The translations under genes were made by a program, and so were the position numbers. Positions 61,458 through 64,000 of a stretch of 64,000 nt of DNA are shown piece after piece. The notes below the pieces were generated by a model. The model ran no database searches, was not told where the DNA came from, and saw only the letters and a program-made list of their open reading frames with translations. Numbering within the stretch: the first letter of the stretch is position 1; each line of letters starts with the position of its first letter. Source of the DNA: Turneriella sp942492915 (GTDB lineage: Bacteria; Spirochaetota; Leptospiria; Turneriellales; Turneriellaceae); NCBI GenBank assembly GCA_942492915.1, contig OW818662.1, positions 3,658,001-3,722,000 of the forward strand, in the 5' to 3' direction.

Positions 61458-62435
61458 TTAACCGAATCGCTCCGCCACCTGCTGGCGCAGTCGCTTTTTT
61501 GTGGCGTCATCGCAGAATGCAACTTCAATCGAGTTGTTCAGCAGCGTCTTATGGTCTTGATCGCTCAGGTTATATTGTGCGATCGCCGCGTTCCATTCGT
61601 CGTTCAAGTCAATGCCTGAAACCGTCGGGTCGTCGGTATTGATGGTTACCAGCACACCCGCCTCTTTGAGGCTCATAAAAGGATGCATTTTGTAACTTGC
61701 TGCGTTTCCCGTTTGCAGGTTGCTGGTCAGGCAAACTTCGAGACCAATACGTTCATCGGCGAGGCGTTTGACGAGGTTTGTGTCTTCAATGGACCGAATG
61801 CCGTGTCCGATGCGGCGCGCATGAAACAGGTCAAGCGCATCATAAACTGATTGCGGCCCGGTCGCTTCGCCGGCGTGAATAGTGATCGGTATACCTAGAG
61901 CATGAGCTCTGTCAAAAACCGGCGCGTATTCGCGGCAGGCGAATTTTGATTCGTCACCGGCGAGGTCGATGCCGCACACCCCGCGCAATGCAAATTTCTG
62001 GTAGAGGTCGACAAGGTCTTGCACATGCGCAATGGGTGCGTTGCGTATGGCACAAAGTATTAATCTGACTGTCGCACCTTTGCCGGTCTCGATGCCCGAG
62101 ACTACCGCTTCGGTCACCTGCTCAGGCGAATACTGGGTTCCGGTAAAGAGGTGCGGGCCGAAACGTGTTTCGAGATAGATGACTCCACCTTCTGACATGC
62201 GACCCGGAAGTTTTGCCGCTTCATTGTAGAGAAAATCCAGGTCTTGTGCGATGTCGTAAAAAAAGAAAAAAACCGCGAGAAAATCCGTAAGAGTGTTACA
62301 GTTTTCAGGTACCCGGCAACGTCTGGCGAATTCTGCGGCGTCGAGTTTTCCCTGGGGCAGATTGCGGCGCTGCGCTTCGCGGTAAAGCGCCCCAACGTCG
62401 AACGCCCCGTCAAAATGATGGTGTAAGTCTATCAT
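61458..62435 (-). CDS. add: Adenosine deaminase
   Basis: 325 residues. Amidohydrolase signatures in order: LHHHFDGA (metal His pair; HxH is usually followed by LDG), GIDLAGDE, the ITIHAGEATGP catalytic segment, RIGHGI, VCLTSNLQTG and NTDDPTVSG. It deaminates adenosine to inosine in purine salvage. Length and motifs are complete. A relative acting on adenine or a modified nucleoside is the only serious alternative. Confidence 0.88.
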   Translation of the reverse strand: MIDLHHHFDGAFDVGALYREAQRRNLPQGKLDAAEFARRCRVPENCNTLTDFLAVFFFFYDIAQDLDFLYNEAAKLPGRMSEGGVIYLETRFGPHLFTGTQYSPEQVTEAVVSGIETGKGATVRLILCAIRNAPIAHVQDLVDLYQKFALRGVCGIDLAGDESKFACREYAPVFDRAHALGIPITIHAGEATGPQSVYDALDLFHARRIGHGIRSIEDTNLVKRLADERIGLEVCLTSNLQTGNAASYKMHPFMSLKEAGVLVTINTDDPTVSGIDLNDEWNAAIAQYNLSDQDHKTLLNNSIEVAFCDDATKKRLRQQVAERFG

Positions 62436-62449
62436 GCAAAGCCTGCCCC

Positions 62450-62468
62450 GAACGCAGTCGAAAAGTTC
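62450..62468. repeat. REP-like element copy
   Basis: GAAC-GCAGTCGAAAA-GTTC between the adenosine deaminase start and the patatin stop; related in its core to the element at 16553-16576. Confidence 0.35.
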
Positions 62469-62483
62469 AGCAGATTCATCATA

Positions 62484-63380
62484 TTACCTCAGCCGGTTGC
62501 GGCGAATGAAATGTTGGGCTTCGTGATAACCCTGATCAAGCAGGCGCAGGATCTTTTTCTGATCGAACTCATATTGTTGCATCTCGAGCGGATGCTTCGG
62601 CCGCAGCAGGAGCAATTTCTTCGCGCGGCGTTTCTTTGAATTCGTGGCGCGCAAAAGGGCATCATCAGCCTGACTGCGAAAAAAAATACTGAGCGTTCGC
62701 AGGGCGATCTGCGCCGTACTGCTAAGGGCCTCTTTTGGGTACGCTTCGGGTTCCATGCTGATCGCGATGATGACATCGACCCTCTTGTTCTCGACGGCCT
62801 CGATCGGCGTATTGCGCACAAGGCCCCCATCCATAAAAAGTTCGTGCCCGAGCTGAACCGGCGGAAAAACACCGGGCACTGCAGCAGAGGCGAGAATATA
62901 TTGCCGCAATTCTGAATCGGTTTTTGCCTCGTGCCCCGAAAAGTAATGCAGCTTGCCGGTATTCAGGCTAATCGCCGCGCAGATGTATTCGCAGGCATTA
63001 TTTTGTAAGTCGCTGAGGCGTACGTGTTCTTCAACCAGCCTGCGCTGCAGCTGATCGGTCAGAAGCGAAGGGCTCGCAGAAAAAAAGAGTTTCGTAAAAG
63101 ATTGAATAGTGATCAGACGCTTTTGGTCTATCTCTTGCCAGAATTTCAGCATCGGACCGATATTGTGTGTGGCAGCCATGTAACCGTTGAGTGCGCCGAT
63201 AGAGCTGCCTGCGATACAGCGCACGTCGAGCCCTGCCTCAAAAAACGCTTTCAGGGCGCCCGCCTGATAAGCGCCTAGCGCCGCACCACCCGAGAGCACG
63301 AGTGCGTAACGGCGTGCAGGTGGCCTGCGTAAGGGTTTTTTCGCAGGGCGTCGAGGCTTCGTTTTGACAGTCTTCTTCAT
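62484..63380 (-). CDS. Patatin-like phospholipase
   Basis: 298 residues. A basic N-terminal segment precedes the patatin fold: oxyanion loop SGGAALGAYQAG, nucleophile G-S-S-I-G in CIAGSSIGALNG, and the catalytic Asp in FMDGGLVRNTPIEA. It should hydrolyse acyl esters of lipids. The shortened size without a C-terminal barrel means it is not the type V secretion form. Its start overlaps the ThiF-like stop by four bases. Confidence 0.88.
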   Translation of the reverse strand: MKKTVKTKPRRPAKKPLRRPPARRYALVLSGGAALGAYQAGALKAFFEAGLDVRCIAGSSIGALNGYMAATHNIGPMLKFWQEIDQKRLITIQSFTKLFFSASPSLLTDQLQRRLVEEHVRLSDLQNNACEYICAAISLNTGKLHYFSGHEAKTDSELRQYILASAAVPGVFPPVQLGHELFMDGGLVRNTPIEAVENKRVDVIIAISMEPEAYPKEALSSTAQIALRTLSIFFRSQADDALLRATNSKKRRAKKLLLLRPKHPLEMQQYEFDQKKILRLLDQGYHEAQHFIRRNRLR

Positions 63381-64000
63381 TTACTTGCGACTTGGCACTC
63401 CAGCCTTTTTTTTATCTCTTTGCTTCGACAATTATTTTTCTCGAACAGCCATATTTGTCCCCGGGTGTGCGGTTCAAGCAACTCGTTTACGGAAATCTGA
63501 GCCACAGTCGCAGCGACAACCGCCGGAAACGTCGATAGAATGCCTTCGCTCGCACAGGTCGGCAGTTCATCGCCAACGACGCTGCCGAACACGCACGCGT
63601 AGCAGGCGGTATCGTGACCTGAGACCAGCATTGCATGTCCCTGCGATTTGCCCAGCGCGGCGATGATTGCCGGGCGTTTCGCCGTGAGCGCGAGCGCATT
63701 GACCATTAACTTTGTTTCGACGCTGTCGCTGCCCTCACAGACCAGATTTGCCTGCGCAATGAGATTCGCATCAGAAAAGTCGATTGGGCGCGCGTGAGCG
63801 ATCACGTCAACATGAGGATTCAGATCTCTCAGAGTTTCGGCAGCGACGACTGCCTTGTTTCGGCCGATCTGGCGTTCGCGAAAAAGGTATTGCCGACCGA
63901 GATTGGTCATTTCGATTTTATCTCCGTCAAAAATCTCAATGGTACCTATGCCTGACGCGGCCAGAAGGGGCAAGAGAGTTGTGCCGATGCCGCCGGCCCC
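63377..64000 (-). CDS. ThiF/MoeB-type E1-like adenylyltransferase, 5' partial
   Basis: The frame runs off the window end; 208 residues are visible. The start of the visible part is GAGGIGTTLLPLLAASGIG, the E1 nucleotide-binding loop. IEIFDGDKIEMTNLGRQYLF and KAVVAAETLRDLNPHVDV match MoeB/ThiF. Cysteines in CYAC supply half a zinc site; the second pair seems missing. It would adenylate the C-terminus of ThiS or MoaD, or a related ubiquitin-like protein. Overlaps patatin by four bases. Confidence 0.82.
   Translation of the reverse strand, partial: GAGGIGTTLLPLLAASGIGTIEIFDGDKIEMTNLGRQYLFRERQIGRNKAVVAAETLRDLNPHVDVIAHARPIDFSDANLIAQANLVCEGSDSVETKLMVNALALTAKRPAIIAALGKSQGHAMLVSGHDTACYACVFGSVVGDELPTCASEGILSTFPAVVAATVAQISVNELLEPHTRGQIWLFEKNNCRSKEIKKRLECQVASK

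Overview
This window reads as chromosomal DNA of a spirochaete, most likely a Leptospiraceae member outside Leptospira proper (a Turneriella-like genome is my best guess). That is inference from gene content: a FlaA-type periplasmic flagellar sheath protein, an FlhB C-terminal paralogue, a LytR-like gene followed by rsfS, many lipoproteins with loose lipoboxes, class III cyclase, STAS and HD-GYP signalling proteins, and coding DNA of roughly 50-55% G+C by eye. There is no rRNA, tRNA, CRISPR array, integrase or transposase that I can recognise. Almost every gene is chromosomal in style; the one clear compositional outlier is an A+T-rich SH3-domain gene near 44.9-45.7 kb.

Layout. 0-2.2 kb: end of a 14-repeat beta-propeller surface protein. 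2.3-9.1 kb: GNAT enzyme; a minus-strand run of outer-membrane protein, SulP anion transporter carrying STAS and cyclic-nucleotide-binding domains, and a class IIIb-like adenylate cyclase; then two short-chain dehydrogenase/epimerase genes. 9.1-13.8 kb: ArsR-type repressor coupled to a circularly permuted ATP-grasp enzyme, a ceramidase-like CREST membrane hydrolase, a STAS protein, a flavin monooxygenase and a possible 27-residue lipoprotein. 13.9-22.5 kb: MoxR ATPase plus VWA protein, FlaA-like protein, queA, a DUF4015-type glycosidase, an SDR, a TolB-like propeller, a gamma-carbonic-anhydrase-like protein and an OmpA-like lipoprotein. 22.5-33.5 kb: DUF3467 protein, rsfS and LytR-like gene, ArgA-like GNAT, SPOR protein, a 902-residue barrel/FlgD-like/OmpA protein, thioredoxin, and a voltage-gated cation channel coupled to a protein with an EF-hand-like loop. 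33.5-42.7 kb: FAS-I-like acyltransferase, a STAS/zinc-ribbon protein with a receptor-like sensor, a CheA kinase ending in a CheC-like phosphatase domain, and carB. 42.8-52.4 kb: mostly envelope and hypothetical proteins, including two tiny paralogous membrane proteins. 52.5-55.7 kb: exosortase K with its dedicated MSEP-CTERM substrate. 55.8-64 kb: small hypotheticals, an AttH-like protein, rimI-like, a ClpP paralogue, a degenerate HD-GYP protein, the FlhB paralogue, adenosine deaminase, patatin and a ThiF/MoeB-type E1 that runs off the end.

Themes. Signalling is dense: cAMP synthesis sits beside a transporter that can bind a cyclic nucleotide; two STAS proteins, a sensor without an output domain and a CheA-CheC fusion lie in the window. 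Convergent gene ends repeatedly carry long, nearly perfect hairpins that overlap the stop codons, and one 44-bp perfect palindrome bridges a stop and the next start. The most system-like object is the exosortase K / MSEP-CTERM pair, known as a family but of unknown biological role. The SulP-cyclase, channel-EF-hand and CheA-CheC arrangements are the next most interesting.
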